64,000 bases of DNA from UBA4416 sp040387555 (GCA_040387555.1 JAZKDO010000006.1:226845-290844), one strand, 5' to 3'. Counted from the first letter of the stretch, positions 25,316 to 35,050 are shown. The notes: generated from the letters alone by a model not told the origin. A program made the numbers and translations.

Positions 25316-26266
25316 ATGAGTAAATTAATTTTAGCCAATGATGGCATTGATGCAGTAGGAAAAAGCTTATTGGAAAAAGGTGGTTTTACTGTGATTACCG
25401 AAAAAGTATCTCAGGAAAATTTAGCTAAGGAAATTAATGATAAAGGCTACGTAGCTTTAACGGTTCGCAGTGCAACAAAAGTTCGAAAAGCTGTGATTGA
25501 TGCTTGTCCAGGTTTAAAAGTAATTGGTCGCGGCGGTGTTGGCATGGATAATATTGATGTTGACTATGCCCGTTCCAAGGGAATTCAGGTAATCAATACT
25601 CCTGCAGCTTCCAGTAATTCTGTAGCAGAATTAGTATTTGCACATTTATTTAATGCCGTTCGTTTTGTGTACGATAGTAACAGGAATATGCCAACTACAG
25701 GTAACACGAAATTTGACGACTTAAAGAAAAATTATTCGAAAGGAATCGAACTGAGAGACAAAACTCTAGGAATTATTGGATTTGGACGCATTGGTCAATA
25801 TACTGCTAAAATTGCATTAGGTTGTGGCATGAAAGTACTAGCTTATGATCCCTTTGTAAAAGAAGCTCTTCTAAAATTAGATATACACGGTACAAGTGGA
25901 GTAGATATAAAAATCACTACTGTTAGTCTGGACGAATTAATTGCCAATTCAGATATGATTTCGATGCACGTTCCAGGAGGGAATATGATTTCTGAAAAAG
26001 AAATAAATTCTATGAAAAATGGTGTGATACTCATCAATGCTTCCCGTGGTGGCGTCATCGATGAAATTGCGCTGATAAATGGATTGAACTCCGGAAAAAT
26101 TGCTCATGCTTGTTTAGACGTTTATGAAAACGAACCCACACCCAATGAAACAATTTTAAAACACCCGAAAATTTCGTTAACTCCACATATTGGTGCTGCT
26201 ACTAATGAAGCTCAGGAAAGAATTGGAGTTGAACTGGCAGAAAAACTAATTGACGCTTTGAAATAA
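25316..26266 (+). CDS. serA: D-3-phosphoglycerate dehydrogenase-like 2-hydroxyacid dehydrogenase
   Basis: This 316-residue NAD-dependent enzyme of the D-isomer 2-hydroxyacid dehydrogenase family most likely catalyses the first step of serine synthesis. The Rossmann motif is GFGRIG (155-160). Active-site regions are visible as GRGGVGMDNID, NASRGGVIDE and HIGAATNEAQ (with the catalytic His). It has no C-terminal ACT domain, so it belongs to the short, not serine-feedback-regulated type, and the exact 2-keto acid is inferred. serC is not in the window. Confidence 0.8.
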   Translation: MSKLILANDGIDAVGKSLLEKGGFTVITEKVSQENLAKEINDKGYVALTVRSATKVRKAVIDACPGLKVIGRGGVGMDNIDVDYARSKGIQVINTPAASSNSVAELVFAHLFNAVRFVYDSNRNMPTTGNTKFDDLKKNYSKGIELRDKTLGIIGFGRIGQYTAKIALGCGMKVLAYDPFVKEALLKLDIHGTSGVDIKITTVSLDELIANSDMISMHVPGGNMISEKEINSMKNGVILINASRGGVIDEIALINGLNSGKIAHACLDVYENEPTPNETILKHPKISLTPHIGAATNEAQERIGVELAEKLIDALK

Positions 26267-26309
26267 ATGCCCTCTTCTTCACTGTAGCAAGGGAATATTA
26301 AGGCAGGAG

Positions 26310-26317
26310 TAAATTTG
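26310..26317 (+). promoter_or_regulatory. -7 promoter element close to the start of the small exported-protein gene
   Basis: TAAATTTG is an exact TAnnTTTG match that ends only four bases before the ATG at 26322, so the transcript would be nearly leaderless. Confidence 0.4.
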
Positions 26318-26321
26318 GTAC

Positions 26322-26726
26322 ATGAAAGCATTTGTAATTATATTCATTTTATTTTGCTTTCAGGTAAATGCTCAATATGCTATTAAGGTAAAAAAAGAGG
26401 ATAACCGCTTCCTCTTTTTTCAAAAGAATGGTAAGAGCGATACCATCGTTAAAAACAAAACTGATCTGTTTTTCATTAAGTTACCTGATAGCCTAAAACA
26501 ACACCTCCAAATCTTCATTCACAACGGTCAATTCATCAAAACAGATAACGATACTATTTATCAGTTAAGAGCAGTACGAGGGATGAAATATTCTCATTCA
26601 CAGCCCGATACCATATTTCATACTTTGCTTGAAGGGAATTGCAATCCCTCAAAAAACATTTCAATTGAGTTTATTAACACCCTTACGCAGCGGAAGATTC
26701 TTCAAAACAATTTTATTGCTAAATAA
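26322..26726 (+). CDS. Small exported protein of unknown function
   Basis: This 134-residue protein has a signal peptide ending FQVNAQ. The mature part is basic, rich in Lys, Phe, Ile and Asn, with no cysteine pair or catalytic motif that I recognise. Its own -7 element abuts the start codon. It lies between the dehydrogenase gene and the peptide-transporter gene, and its place gives no clear hint about function. Confidence 0.6.
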   Translation: MKAFVIIFILFCFQVNAQYAIKVKKEDNRFLFFQKNGKSDTIVKNKTDLFFIKLPDSLKQHLQIFIHNGQFIKTDNDTIYQLRAVRGMKYSHSQPDTIFHTLLEGNCNPSKNISIEFINTLTQRKILQNNFIAK

Positions 26727-26744
26727 AACCTTTCCTTATATTTA
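26716..26744 (+). promoter_or_regulatory. Promoter for the POT transporter gene
   Basis: TTG at 26716-26718, an 18-base spacer and TATATTTA at 26737-26744 (one mismatch to TAnnTTTG) precede the ATG at 26762 by 17 bases. Confidence 0.45.
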
Positions 26745-26761
26745 TAAAAAACACGTCGCAA

Positions 26762-28399
26762 ATGAGCTCAACCTCTAAACATCCAACGGGATTATTTTTT
26801 CTAGCCTTTACTGAATTTTGGGAAAGATTTGGGTATTACCTGATGATCGGAATTTTTTTCCTTTATATGACCGATACTGAAACCGGAGGTTTTGGATGGG
26901 AAAGTGGAAAAGCGTCTGATGTGTTTGGGACGTTTATTGCCTGTGTTTATTTGACTCCATTCATTGGCGGTTTGTTAGCTGATATGAAGCTTGGATATCG
27001 GTTTGCAATTACTATAGGTGGTATTTTAATGGGAATCGGATATTGTCTTTTATCTGTTCATGAAGAATGGGCGTTTTATACAGCATTAGTTATTATGATT
27101 GTTGGTAATGGTTTTTTTAAACCTAATATTTCAACGCTGCTTGGAAATCTATACAATGATCCAAAATACAAAGCAAATAAGGATACCGGTTATAACTTAT
27201 TTTACATGAGTATAAATATTGGAGCCTTCCTTTGCAATTTTATCGCGGCGTTTATGCGTATAAAATATGGTTGGAATTTGGCTTTTATAACAGCAGGAAT
27301 AGGTATGTTCTTAGGTGTAATCACTTTTTGGATTGGGATGAAACATTATAAACATGTGGACGTGAGGAAAGAACCAACGTCGGAAGATAAGCCAATCATT
27401 ATGCGCTTTTTAAAAGTGCTTGGAATTGCTTTTGGCTTTGGTTTATTGGGTTGGTTTATACCTAGTACTATTTTTGGGAGCGACAGTACAGATGCGTTTT
27501 TGTGTGCTTGTATTCCTGTTGTCTATTTTTATTATACCATTTACAAAAGTTGTTCCACCGAAGAAAAACAACCCGTTGGAACCATGTATACCATTTTTGG
27601 AATTGTGATTATCTTCTGGGCAATTTTTAAATTGAATGGTACTGCGTTAACAACCTACGCAAATTCTTATACTGACAGAGCAATGCCAGCAGCCATGGTA
27701 CCATTAGCTGATTCGTTGTATTTATGTGATAAATCTGTTGTTGCAGAAAATGATTCCGTTTACCAGTTAGACGAACATTTCAGAAGGATCAAAGATGCCA
27801 GTGGAAATGCTCTAAAGTGTATGGACTACCCGTCTTACTTTAAGAACATGTCTCCGGAAGAATATCCGGCGAAAGGGGAAAATCTCACACTTATGCCTAC
27901 CGAATTATTCCAATCTATTAATCCATTTTTTGTCATTATTCTTACTCCGGTTGTAGTACTCTTCTTTGGATTTTTAAGAAAACGAAAAAAGGAACCAACC
28001 ACTGCAACTAAAATTGCATATGGTTTATTGATTAGTGCCTTATCTACATTGGTAATGGTTGCTGCTGTTCACTTTACAAATAATGGAATTAATAAGGCCA
28101 GTGCCTGGTGGCTCGTTGGAAGCTACGGAGTTATTACTATCGGTGAATTGTGTTTAAGTCCAATGGGATTATCAATGGTATCAAAACTCTCACCTCTACG
28201 ATTTACAGCTTTAATGATGGGCGGTTGGAGTTTGGCAACCTCCATAGGCAATAAGTTAAGTGGTGTGCTCGCAAAGAACTGGGATAAATTTGACAATAAA
28301 GCCTATTTCTTTTGGTTAAATTTCGCCTTATTGATGCTGGCCTTTATTGTGATGATGTCATTATTAAAGAGATTGAATAAAGCGTTTAAAGAGGCTTAA
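26762..28399 (+). CDS. POT-family proton-dependent oligopeptide transporter
   Basis: This 545-residue inner-membrane symporter has about 12-14 membrane spans. The family signature is at the N-terminus: FTEFWERFGYYLM contains the E-x-x-E-R-F-x-Y-Y proton-coupling motif. The second signature region FYMSINIGAFLCNF follows at about residues 155-170. A non-hydrophobic insertion of about 100 residues (roughly 300-380) lies between the two halves of the bundle. The substrate is probably di- or tripeptides. The stop codon abuts that of the convergent gene at 28400. Confidence 0.93.
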   Translation: MSSTSKHPTGLFFLAFTEFWERFGYYLMIGIFFLYMTDTETGGFGWESGKASDVFGTFIACVYLTPFIGGLLADMKLGYRFAITIGGILMGIGYCLLSVHEEWAFYTALVIMIVGNGFFKPNISTLLGNLYNDPKYKANKDTGYNLFYMSINIGAFLCNFIAAFMRIKYGWNLAFITAGIGMFLGVITFWIGMKHYKHVDVRKEPTSEDKPIIMRFLKVLGIAFGFGLLGWFIPSTIFGSDSTDAFLCACIPVVYFYYTIYKSCSTEEKQPVGTMYTIFGIVIIFWAIFKLNGTALTTYANSYTDRAMPAAMVPLADSLYLCDKSVVAENDSVYQLDEHFRRIKDASGNALKCMDYPSYFKNMSPEEYPAKGENLTLMPTELFQSINPFFVIILTPVVVLFFGFLRKRKKEPTTATKIAYGLLISALSTLVMVAAVHFTNNGINKASAWWLVGSYGVITIGELCLSPMGLSMVSKLSPLRFTALMMGGWSLATSIGNKLSGVLAKNWDKFDNKAYFFWLNFALLMLAFIVMMSLLKRLNKAFKEA

Positions 28400-29869
28400 T
28401 CAATAATTCCATAAAATATAATTCTTCAAATACAAACTTCTGAAAGTCTGATTGGCAGGGGCATTTAAAGCTTCCATAATTGGTTTATCATCCGTATTTA
28501 TGACTTCTGAATTATAAATCATAAATGGGTATAATTCATTATTTAAACTAAAATGAATCGGTTTTAAAGTGGCAACAAGTAGCAAATTCCTGTAATCTTC
28601 ATTTTCACTGAACGTGCAAATCTTCAAATCAAATCCTGCTTTTTTTAAAGTAGCCAATAAGCATTGTGTACCTTTCCCATTTTTCCCTGTAAGATAACCG
28701 TGGGTATTTATCAAAACAACGCCATCTTTGTTCAACATAATTTTGAGCTTCACCAAACTCTCGCTTGTAATTACGTGAGCGGGCTGTTCTTCTGCTTTAA
28801 ATAAATCGAAGAAAATTAAATCATATTTTTCTTTTGACTCATTAATAAAATAACGGGCATCCTCGCAGATAGTTTTTACAGAATCATTTAAATAAAAATA
28901 GCGCTTTGACATGTTTATAATTCTTTCATCAAACTCAACCGCTGTTACATCATAAGCATGATGATAAATCATATTAGCGACTACACCTCCTCCCAATCCT
29001 AGAACTAATGCTTTACCTTTAGAGAAGTACTGAATATTCTTTTCTAATAATCGCACATATTCAGAAACAGATTCTCGTGTCGATACATTCATTTCTGTTT
29101 GAATGGTTGTATTGACTAATAATTTTCTAATAACAACTGCATCATTACTTTCCGAAGGTTCATCCCTGACTTCCAATTTTCCTAAAATTCCTTCAGATTT
29201 ATAAATAGAATATTGATTATTTCTGGACTTTACAAAGCCAAATAAAGTCATGGAAATTACAAGCAGTAGTATGAAAATGCTTAATTTATTTTTTTTTTTA
29301 AGAATAAGAAATAAACTCGCCGCCCCTAAAATTATAGCAAAACTTATCAGACTAAGTTGTACCCCGAAATTTGGAATTAAGTAAAATCCGCATAAAAACG
29401 TAGCAAGTATTCCGCCAACGGTTGAAACCGCGTAAACTCTTCCACTATTTTCTCCACTATCTTTTGCTTCCTGTGTTAATATAGAAATAATTAAAGGTGA
29501 CGTTGCTCCCATACATAGGGTTGTTGGAAATAATAGAAAAAATACAGATACCACCACTGCGGGAATCAACGATAAGGCCGAAGCAAGAATCACAAATAAT
29601 GAAGTTAAGAAGGGCATAAAACACAAAGAACATACCGCGGCTATTAAAACAAATAAAAGCAGTTTATCTTTATCTTGACTTTTACTTAGTTTACCACCTA
29701 AAAAATAACCACTGGCTAAACCTGCCAGCGTAATTGCCATTACAGAACTCCACACATACAAACTACTCCCAAAAAAAGGAGCTAATAGTTTAGCTCCGCA
29801 AATTTCGGCTGCCATAACAGACGCGCCTTCAATAAAAGAAATAGTATATAACTTATTTTTATTCAGCAT
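28400..29869 (-). CDS. Membrane protein fused to a spermidine-synthase-like domain
   Basis: The N-terminal half (about residues 5-215) has six or more membrane helices beginning TISFIEGASVMAAEICGAKL. The C-terminal half is a polyamine aminopropyltransferase-like methyltransferase fold with the nucleotide-cofactor loop VLGLGGGVVANM, acidic strand VTAVEFDERI and the IFFDLFKAEE region. Such fusions are common in bacteria but their product has rarely been shown. I start it at the ATG at 29869 (489 residues), four bases after the upstream gene ends; an earlier in-frame ATG would overlap that gene. The two are probably co-transcribed. Confidence 0.82.
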   Translation of the reverse strand: MLNKNKLYTISFIEGASVMAAEICGAKLLAPFFGSSLYVWSSVMAITLAGLASGYFLGGKLSKSQDKDKLLLFVLIAAVCSLCFMPFLTSLFVILASALSLIPAVVVSVFFLLFPTTLCMGATSPLIISILTQEAKDSGENSGRVYAVSTVGGILATFLCGFYLIPNFGVQLSLISFAIILGAASLFLILKKKNKLSIFILLLVISMTLFGFVKSRNNQYSIYKSEGILGKLEVRDEPSESNDAVVIRKLLVNTTIQTEMNVSTRESVSEYVRLLEKNIQYFSKGKALVLGLGGGVVANMIYHHAYDVTAVEFDERIINMSKRYFYLNDSVKTICEDARYFINESKEKYDLIFFDLFKAEEQPAHVITSESLVKLKIMLNKDGVVLINTHGYLTGKNGKGTQCLLATLKKAGFDLKICTFSENEDYRNLLLVATLKPIHFSLNNELYPFMIYNSEVINTDDKPIMEALNAPANQTFRSLYLKNYILWNY

Positions 29870-29873
29870 GAAT

Positions 29874-30584
29874 CTAAATGTACATATTGGTATCCTCATC
29901 ATAGGATGCACTTGTACCATAACCTAAACGTTTGCCTGTACGGAGATTGATACTACTTACTTTTTCCTGAATCTCATTCACTGAAACTTCACGCACTTGC
30001 TCAATTGGAGGAGTAAAAAGATCGAAAGTGATTGCATAGATAATAAGCTCATTAATAATTTCACTCATCTGCTCCTTAGTCAATGGTTCAGAAGAAAAAG
30101 AAGAATATTTAACTCCAACAGGACCTTTTGCTTCAATGAAAAACTTCATTTCACGATTGATAAAAATACGGCAAACCAAATAGCCAAGGTCATTTAATCG
30201 ATTAAATTTAAATGAATCTGATAAAAAATTATAGACATTAATAATACCACAATAAGAGTTGTACTCATTTTGTTTAATATAACCTGTTCTAAACATAGAA
30301 TGCGATTTTTCAAATTCAAATACATTTGTATGCATAAAAAATTCGAGCATGTCGCCTGCTACTCTTAACTGAGTGGCATACACATTAGTTTCAGTAGCGG
30401 AAATGATAATCCTTTTATCTATTTCATGGGTTTCAATGCTCAATTCAGTAGCGATGTCTCTCACGCATTCCTTCACCATGGCAAAAGCACCGATTGTATT
30501 TCTGAACACATCCTGTTTCATAACGGATTTCTCCTTCAACAACTTAATGATTTGCTCTTTCTGAGTATTTACATCGTGGCTCAT
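29874..30584 (-). CDS. Cytoplasmic protein of unknown function
   Basis: This 236-residue protein has no signal peptide or membrane segment. A helical N-terminus (MSHDVNTQKEQIIKLLKEK) precedes a mixed alpha/beta body with the strands KRIIISATETNVYATQLRV and FKFNRLNDLGYLVCRIFIN. I do not recognise the family. The nearest context is the membrane-spermidine-synthase fusion immediately downstream, which may share its transcript. Confidence 0.7.
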   Translation of the reverse strand: MSHDVNTQKEQIIKLLKEKSVMKQDVFRNTIGAFAMVKECVRDIATELSIETHEIDKRIIISATETNVYATQLRVAGDMLEFFMHTNVFEFEKSHSMFRTGYIKQNEYNSYCGIINVYNFLSDSFKFNRLNDLGYLVCRIFINREMKFFIEAKGPVGVKYSSFSSEPLTKEQMSEIINELIIYAITFDLFTPPIEQVREVSVNEIQEKVSSINLRTGKRLGYGTSASYDEDTNMYI

Positions 30585-30629
30585 GGTACAGAATAATGTT
30601 TTTGTAGAATAAATATAATTAAAAAAAAA

Positions 30630-33587
30630 TTAATTTAAAAGAAAGGACGGTTGATTTGTTGATTCATACAATATTCGATGAATTTTTCCTCTGATCCCCA
30701 ATTTTGCCAACTTATTTTCGTCTGCACTAGGGTAAACCCTGTTTGATAAGAACACAAATATTAAACCATTAGCAGGATCTGCCCAGGCAAATGTACCTGT
30801 GAACCCACTATGTCCAAAACTCTGCAAACTGCATTCTTTAGTTACGGGGCTTTCTTTTTTATCATCCGGTTCTGGTTTGTCAAAACATAAACCTCTTCTG
30901 TTATCAGAAAAATGCGTACGCGTATATTGATTAATAATATCACCATCCAAAAGGTTTTGGCCAGCATAATTCCCATTGTTCAATAACATTTGCATAATCA
31001 AAGCCACATCATTCGCATTTCCAAATAAACCAGCGTGTCCTCCTACTCCACCCATCAAAGCAGCTCCCTGATCGTGAACGTATCCCCTCACTAATTGCTT
31101 TCTAAATTTAAGATCGTTTTCTGTTGGAGCAATTTGCGCTGCCGGATAAACCGAAAGTGGATTATAAATGAGACCTAAATTCAAAGGCTTATAAAAATTG
31201 GAATAGACAAAATTATTTAAAGAGGTTTTGGTCAATTTCTCAATTAATATTTTTGAAAAATAGTAGCCGATGTCACTGTACACATATTTACATGTCTCCT
31301 CCATTTTACAAGCCATGATCTGATTATAAATTGAATCATTAAAATCCTTCACCACATATAATCCTTTTGCCACTGGTATTGGAAACTGTTCAGAATATTC
31401 ATCACTATAATAACCGCTTTTGTAAACGCTTTTCTTATCCATTGTTTTCTGCCAGAAAGGTAACCACGCAGGTAAACCAGATTGGTGTGTGAGCATATCT
31501 TTATATTGGATCGCAGATTTATTGGTTCCCTTTAATTCAGGAAAATAATATTCCAGGTGCTCATTATAATTAAATTGATTTTGTTCACTCAGCTTCATTA
31601 ACGCTAGTGATGAAGACAAAATTTTTGTGAGAGAGGCCAAATCATAAATGGTATTGTCATTCACTTTTTCAGAAGAAGCATCATAGGTTTGTTTTCCAAA
31701 ATTTTTCTGGTAAAATACTTTACCATTTTTAATGGCAATAATCTGGCATCCCGGGTACGCATTTTCTTTCATCCCCATCAAAGCGATGGAATCTACTTTC
31801 AACAACTTACTACTGTTGATTCCAATTTGCTCAGGAACTACATATTGAACCCTGATTGAATTTTTAATTTCAATACCGATACCAGCTTTAAATAAATTTG
31901 TTGACACGGGCAAGCTTCCATTCACGGACACTGCTCCCATTACTGCATCTGCGGCGGCTTTCTGACTGAACTGATTATTTTCATATAATTCCAGAATAGC
32001 CATTGATTTATCAATGTTCTCCAATTTATTTATTAAATAAGGATTAGAAAACAAACAGGCTATGGTATTTTTTTTAGAACAAATCTTAGAAATAACATCC
32101 TGACTTCCTTCTGAACAACCAAAATTTTTATCAGGCTTATAGGAGGTTTTATTAACCTGCAAAATAACCACATCATATTTTTTTATTCTAGCCAGTAAAG
32201 TGTCTCTCTCTTTTTTTGTAGCATCATGATCAATTCCCAGGTGGGGAATTTTAGAATATTTATTAAGCGTGGATGAGAACAGATTCTCATTTTCATCACC
32301 AATTGAAACCTCAACAATTTTCATCGTATCCAACCTTTGCAGTGGAATTAAATTATTTTCATTTTTTAATAAGGTCACAGACGCTTCAGCTAATCTGCTA
32401 TTCATCACAAATGACGATTTTGTATTCAGATCTTCATATAAATTTTTAGGATTCACATATTGTTTGTGATTTAGCCCACACCAAAATTTTGCCTTTAATA
32501 TTTTTTTACAACGTGCATCTATTTCTTCTTGTGTGATTTGTCCGTTTACTACAGCGAGTTTAATCTGCTCAATCGCTTTTGGAACATTTTCTGCAAATAA
32601 CAAGACATCGTTGCCGGCCAATAAAGCTTTTACATCTACCATTCCAGGTTCATAAAAACTAGCAACGCCTTTCATATTTAAAGCATCGGTAAAAATCAAT
32701 CCCTGAAAACCCAATTGCTTTTTTAATAGATCCTGTATAATGTAAGGGGATAAAGTTGATGCTGTATTTTTTGTTGTATCATAACACGGAACAAATAAAT
32801 GAGCTACCATGATACTTGATAAACCCTGATCGAACAATTGTTTAAAGGGATACAATTCTAAAGTATCCATCCTTTCTTTGCAGGCACTGATTACCGGCAA
32901 TGTTTTATGCGAATCACTATCCGTATCACCATGGCCCGGAAAATGTTTACCATTAGCCATCACACCTTCTGTCTGTAATCCTTTCATATACATTACCGCT
33001 TTGTTGGCAACGTTGTATTTATTCTCGCCAAAACTGCGCATGCCAATAACAGGATTCAAGGGATTATTATTAACATCGGCCACAGGTGCAAAATTCACAT
33101 GAATGCCCATTCGCTTACACTCACGAGCAATTTGTTTTCCCATGTAATAAATTAATGAATCATTTCTTATTGCGCCTAATGTCATTTGACGGGGATATTT
33201 TGGAGTACTATCCAAACGCATCGCAAGTCCCCACTCGCCATCAATAGAGATCAATAAAGGTGTTTTGGCTTTGCTTTGATAGTAATTATTCAGTTTTGCT
33301 TCCCGAAGAGGCCCGCCTTGCATAAAGATCAATCCACCGATATTATAGGTTTCAACAAGCTCTCTGATTTCTGCTACATGCTTCATATCTTTATTGCTAT
33401 AAGCAGCTACCATAAACAATTGCGCCAAACGCTGATCTGAATTCAAAGAAGCAAACACAGAGTCAACCCAACGCGATTCCGATCGCAAAAAGTCCGGGTC
33501 AGTTTTAGGTGCTTGTTTATTCGTAACAAAAGCCATTATGGCAACAATGGAACATGCAAAAAGGAGCTTATAAAAAAATTGAATCAT
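30630..33587 (-). CDS. GH3 N-acetylglucosaminidase-like domain fused to a serine beta-lactamase-fold domain
   Basis: This 985-residue exported protein joins two peptidoglycan-related domains. Residues about 35-570 form a family 3 glycoside hydrolase of the NagZ type: KHFPGHGDTDSDSHKTLP (214-231) carries the Asp225-x-His227 dyad, and IFTDALNMKG carries the Asp301 nucleophile. Residues about 585-985 form a class C beta-lactamase/penicillin-binding fold: S-L-T-K at 652-655, Y-S-D at 770-772, and HSGFTGT near the end as a likely third motif. A hydrophobic N-terminus suggests export to the periplasm. The likely role is trimming of cell-wall fragments (sugar removal plus peptide cleavage); the second activity is inferred. 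Confidence 0.9.
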   Translation of the reverse strand: MIQFFYKLLFACSIVAIMAFVTNKQAPKTDPDFLRSESRWVDSVFASLNSDQRLAQLFMVAAYSNKDMKHVAEIRELVETYNIGGLIFMQGGPLREAKLNNYYQSKAKTPLLISIDGEWGLAMRLDSTPKYPRQMTLGAIRNDSLIYYMGKQIARECKRMGIHVNFAPVADVNNNPLNPVIGMRSFGENKYNVANKAVMYMKGLQTEGVMANGKHFPGHGDTDSDSHKTLPVISACKERMDTLELYPFKQLFDQGLSSIMVAHLFVPCYDTTKNTASTLSPYIIQDLLKKQLGFQGLIFTDALNMKGVASFYEPGMVDVKALLAGNDVLLFAENVPKAIEQIKLAVVNGQITQEEIDARCKKILKAKFWCGLNHKQYVNPKNLYEDLNTKSSFVMNSRLAEASVTLLKNENNLIPLQRLDTMKIVEVSIGDENENLFSSTLNKYSKIPHLGIDHDATKKERDTLLARIKKYDVVILQVNKTSYKPDKNFGCSEGSQDVISKICSKKNTIACLFSNPYLINKLENIDKSMAILELYENNQFSQKAAADAVMGAVSVNGSLPVSTNLFKAGIGIEIKNSIRVQYVVPEQIGINSSKLLKVDSIALMGMKENAYPGCQIIAIKNGKVFYQKNFGKQTYDASSEKVNDNTIYDLASLTKILSSSLALMKLSEQNQFNYNEHLEYYFPELKGTNKSAIQYKDMLTHQSGLPAWLPFWQKTMDKKSVYKSGYYSDEYSEQFPIPVAKGLYVVKDFNDSIYNQIMACKMEETCKYVYSDIGYYFSKILIEKLTKTSLNNFVYSNFYKPLNLGLIYNPLSVYPAAQIAPTENDLKFRKQLVRGYVHDQGAALMGGVGGHAGLFGNANDVALIMQMLLNNGNYAGQNLLDGDIINQYTRTHFSDNRRGLCFDKPEPDDKKESPVTKECSLQSFGHSGFTGTFAWADPANGLIFVFLSNRVYPSADENKLAKLGIRGKIHRILYESTNQPSFLLN

Positions 33588-33705
33588 GTTGGTAAGATAC
33601 TCTGATTAGCCTTTTTTAAATTTACTAAAAGAGATTGTTTTTAACAGACAGCTATTGATAGAGAAGCGTTAAATATTTTTAAATCAATGTTTAAAAAATC
33701 GCATT

Positions 33706-34242
33706 TTATTTAACCCTACCCGAACTTACATATGTTTTAATAAAGTAGGGTTCATTCATATCACTAATCATCACGCCTTTTTTGGTTGATGCATGAACAA
33801 ATTTGTTATTTTGCAGATAGACACCTACATGAGAAATACTTCTTCCATTGGTTTCAAAAAAAACAAGATCACCTTCTTTCAATTCAGATTGCTTAATTTT
33901 TTTCACTTCTCCCACAAGAGCTTTGGTAGAGCATGAAATTGTTTTGTTATATACCTTTGAATATAAAGTAGAGGTCAATCCCGAACAATCAATACCGCTC
34001 TTATCCTTCCCACCATATTTATAAGTTACCCCCTGCCATTCGTCGATGAATAGATAAAGCTTTTCATTTTTGATATCTGATTCAGAAACACCAAGTTTGG
34101 CAGCGTATTGTTTTTTAACAGAGCGAACTGTTTGATCCTTTCTGCCAGTCTCCGAAGATTTTGATACCGTTTGTTGATGTTTACAGGATACTATATAAAA
34201 ACAGCATACGATCAGGGACAAGTATTTGCAAATAGCTTTCAC
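33706..34242 (-). CDS. NlpC/P60 family lipoprotein, cell-wall peptidase
   Basis: This 178-residue lipoprotein has a signal with lipobox YIVSC followed by a C40 cysteine peptidase domain (about residues 60-178). The catalytic Cys is in GIDCSGLTST, the first His in ISHVGVYL and the second polar residue region in FVHAST. Such enzymes cut peptide cross-links or stem peptides in peptidoglycan. It is near the GH3 fusion and the PAP2-type gene, in the same direction. Confidence 0.92.
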   Translation of the reverse strand: MKAICKYLSLIVCCFYIVSCKHQQTVSKSSETGRKDQTVRSVKKQYAAKLGVSESDIKNEKLYLFIDEWQGVTYKYGGKDKSGIDCSGLTSTLYSKVYNKTISCSTKALVGEVKKIKQSELKEGDLVFFETNGRSISHVGVYLQNNKFVHASTKKGVMISDMNEPYFIKTYVSSGRVK

Positions 34243-34311
34243 TAGATTAAATTTACCCAGGAAATAAAGTTAAAAATCAGAATTTGAAAAATGTTTTATA
34301 CAAACAGATGT

Positions 34312-34953
34312 TTAAATTTCCGTGCTTGTCTCGCTATAATAATGTTTTGAGAATTTTGTGATGACACGGTAAGCTATATAGGCAAAAATAGGCGCCGCCA
34401 ACACATCATAGCTGTAATGCACGTGTTGAACCACCACTCCAATTGACACTGCCACTGCCGAAATCAGGAACAGATACTTTAATATTTTATTGGAAGCGAA
34501 AAAATAGAATAAAAACAAGGTAGCTGCATGTCCACTAAAAAAAAGATCCTTCAGATTCTCGTTTCCAGCATAAAATGTATGCGTTAAAAAAGTGTCACGT
34601 AAAGGAATAATTGCAGTTGGAGGATCCAAGGGAACAAAGAATAGCGTAACCACACGTAATAATGTAAGAGTACCATACATCTGAATTAAATGCAAAAAAC
34701 GATAAGGTGATACAAAAGCATAAATTAACCCAACCAATGCCGTTAAATAAGTGGCAAAGAAAATAAAATCGGATACGTCCCTCGGCTTAATAAAATTCAG
34801 AATGGGATCATAAAATGTATGTCCCTGGCGCGTTTCAATATATGCCAATAATGAGGCAAAGCCAGTTAAAATAATACTGACTACAAAAACAGAGATAAAA
34901 AATCTATTTCTAAAGTGTTTATCCGAAAAAGCTGTTTTCCAATTATAGAGCAT
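34312..34953 (-). CDS. PAP2-type membrane enzyme, sphingomyelin-synthase-like
   Basis: This 213-residue protein has about six membrane helices. The active-site pattern is LFFSGHAATLF followed about 40 residues later by HVHYSYDVLAAP, that is S-G-H-x-x-x-L and H-Y-x-x-D, as in the PAP2-like C-terminal domain of sphingomyelin synthases. Members transfer or remove phospho-head-groups on lipids. Because many Bacteroidota make sphingolipids, a role in sphingolipid head-group metabolism is plausible but inferred; a simple lipid phosphatase is the alternative. Confidence 0.8.
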   Translation of the reverse strand: MLYNWKTAFSDKHFRNRFFISVFVVSIILTGFASLLAYIETRQGHTFYDPILNFIKPRDVSDFIFFATYLTALVGLIYAFVSPYRFLHLIQMYGTLTLLRVVTLFFVPLDPPTAIIPLRDTFLTHTFYAGNENLKDLFFSGHAATLFLFYFFASNKILKYLFLISAVAVSIGVVVQHVHYSYDVLAAPIFAYIAYRVITKFSKHYYSETSTEI

Positions 34954-35021
34954 AATACAATATTACAGAAATTCGGGGTTAAAATTATCTTAAAAAGATT
35001 TAAAAATCAATGGTTATCAAC

Positions 35022-35050
35022 AAAAAAGGCTGAATTGCTTCAGCCTTTTT
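35022..35050 (-). terminator. Bidirectional terminator after the 283-residue lipoprotein gene
   Basis: AAAAAAGGCTGAA and TTCAGCCTTTTT pair around a short loop, with T runs on both strands. Confidence 0.85.
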
